Below, piece by piece: positions 44,260-44,735 of a stretch of 44,735 nucleotides of DNA (positions are counted from its first letter, which is position 1; each line of letters begins with the position of its first letter). The stretch covers positions 1 through 44,735 of the forward strand of contig JASLWO010000057.1 in assembly GCA_030740795.1 (NCBI GenBank). Reading direction: 5' to 3'. The notes under the pieces were generated by a model that was not told where the DNA came from, did not search any database, and saw only the letters and a list, made by a program, of their open reading frames with translations. Origin of the DNA: Acidimicrobiales bacterium (GTDB taxonomy: Bacteria; Actinomycetota; Acidimicrobiia; Acidimicrobiales; UBA8592). Made by a program: the position numbers and the translations under genes.

Positions 44260-44735
44260 TCATACTTCTGTGATTTCACCCTCTTTTACAGTTAAATACG
44301 TTGATGTCATTATTTTCTCTGGATGTATAGCAGTTGTTATAAACGTTTGATCTGCAACTAGAAGTTTTAAAAGTGCTTGCGTCCGGTCCTCATCAAGTTC
44401 TGAAAAAACATCATCTAGTAGTAGTATGGGTTTCGTTTTATGTACGTCATTTAATAAGTGATGTCCAGCGACACGTAGTGCTAAAGCAATTGTGCGTTGC
44501 TCCCCTTGTGATGCATGTGTACGGGCCGGCATGTTCCCCAAGTTGATTTCTATTTCATCCCTGTGTGGGCCAATAAGTGAAGTTCCTCTTCTTAATTCAT
44601 CGGTTTTTACCGACAATAGAGAATTTTTTAATCCTTTCTCTAACCAGGGTGGTTGATAATTTAGCGCAATGCCCTTTTTGTCTCCAGCTAATTCCATGTA
44701 GGCAGTTTTTACACCTTTGTTAATTTCGGCAAGGG
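44260..44735 (-). CDS. recF: DNA replication and repair protein RecF, N-terminus outside window
   Basis: The C-terminal part (about 158 residues) of RecF, an SMC-like ATPase that helps load RecA at gaps. The signature motif SQGEQRT and Walker B PILLLDDVFSELD are visible, with TSLIGPHRDEIEI before them. The frame stays open to the right edge (12 codons beyond the ATG at 44697), so that ATG is internal and the start is outside the window. Its presence places dnaN and dnaA, and so the replication origin, just to the right. Confidence 0.95.
   Translation of the reverse strand, partial: LAEINKGVKTAYMELAGDKKGIALNYQPPWLEKGLKNSLLSVKTDELRRGTSLIGPHRDEIEINLGNMPARTHASQGEQRTIALALRVAGHHLLNDVHKTKPILLLDDVFSELDEDRTQALLKLLVADQTFITTAIHPEKIMTSTYLTVKEGEITEV

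Overview
The window looks like part of the chromosome of a streamlined, low-to-mid GC actinobacterium, most likely a marine Acidimicrobiia-type lineage. Two things suggest this. The right end carries the actinobacterial origin-proximal order recF - dciA (DUF721) - gyrB - gyrA - DUF3566 membrane protein - tRNA-Ile(GAU) - a DLW-39-like microprotein. The rest is dominated by acyl-CoA, CoA-transferase, SDR, P450 and amidohydrolase genes of the kind abundant in Acidimicrobiia and mycobacteria. The lineage is an inference; no rRNA is present.

Positions 1-26700 form a dense catabolic region: an enoyl-CoA hydratase fragment, two Baeyer-Villiger-type flavin monooxygenases, an acyl-CoA dehydrogenase, a second enoyl-CoA hydratase, seven short-chain dehydrogenases, an acetoacetate-decarboxylase-like protein, three COG2159-type amidohydrolases (two in tandem), a D-aminoacylase-like amidohydrolase, a Zn alcohol dehydrogenase, a DHDPR-like reductase, a cytochrome P450 with a thioesterase-like partner, a PAP2-type membrane enzyme, an alpha/beta hydrolase and a CaiB/BaiF CoA-transferase. 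Together they could oxidise an alicyclic or branched ketone or alcohol to an ester, hydrolyse it, and activate and beta-oxidise the acid. The substrate is not visible from sequence.

Positions 26700-38200 are mixed: a 57-residue TatA, glycolate-oxidase-like GlcE and GlcD without GlcF, two APH-fold phosphotransferases, an uncharacterised protein with a nuclease-like N-terminus and a probable winged-helix C-terminus, a solitary beta-class DNA methyltransferase, a GNAT acetyltransferase, a second CoA-transferase, a PlsC acyltransferase, an inositol-monophosphatase-family enzyme and a saccharopine-dehydrogenase-like oxidoreductase.

Positions 38200-44735 are the origin-proximal block, all on the minus strand; dnaA, dnaN and oriC would be expected just beyond the right edge. 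Packing is extreme: ten convergent gene pairs have 0-17 nt between stop codons, and no gene-free stretch exceeds about 260 nt. I see no insertion sequence, prophage, CRISPR array or rRNA. Two small genes (tatA and the DLW-39-like gene) were found by reading gaps directly.
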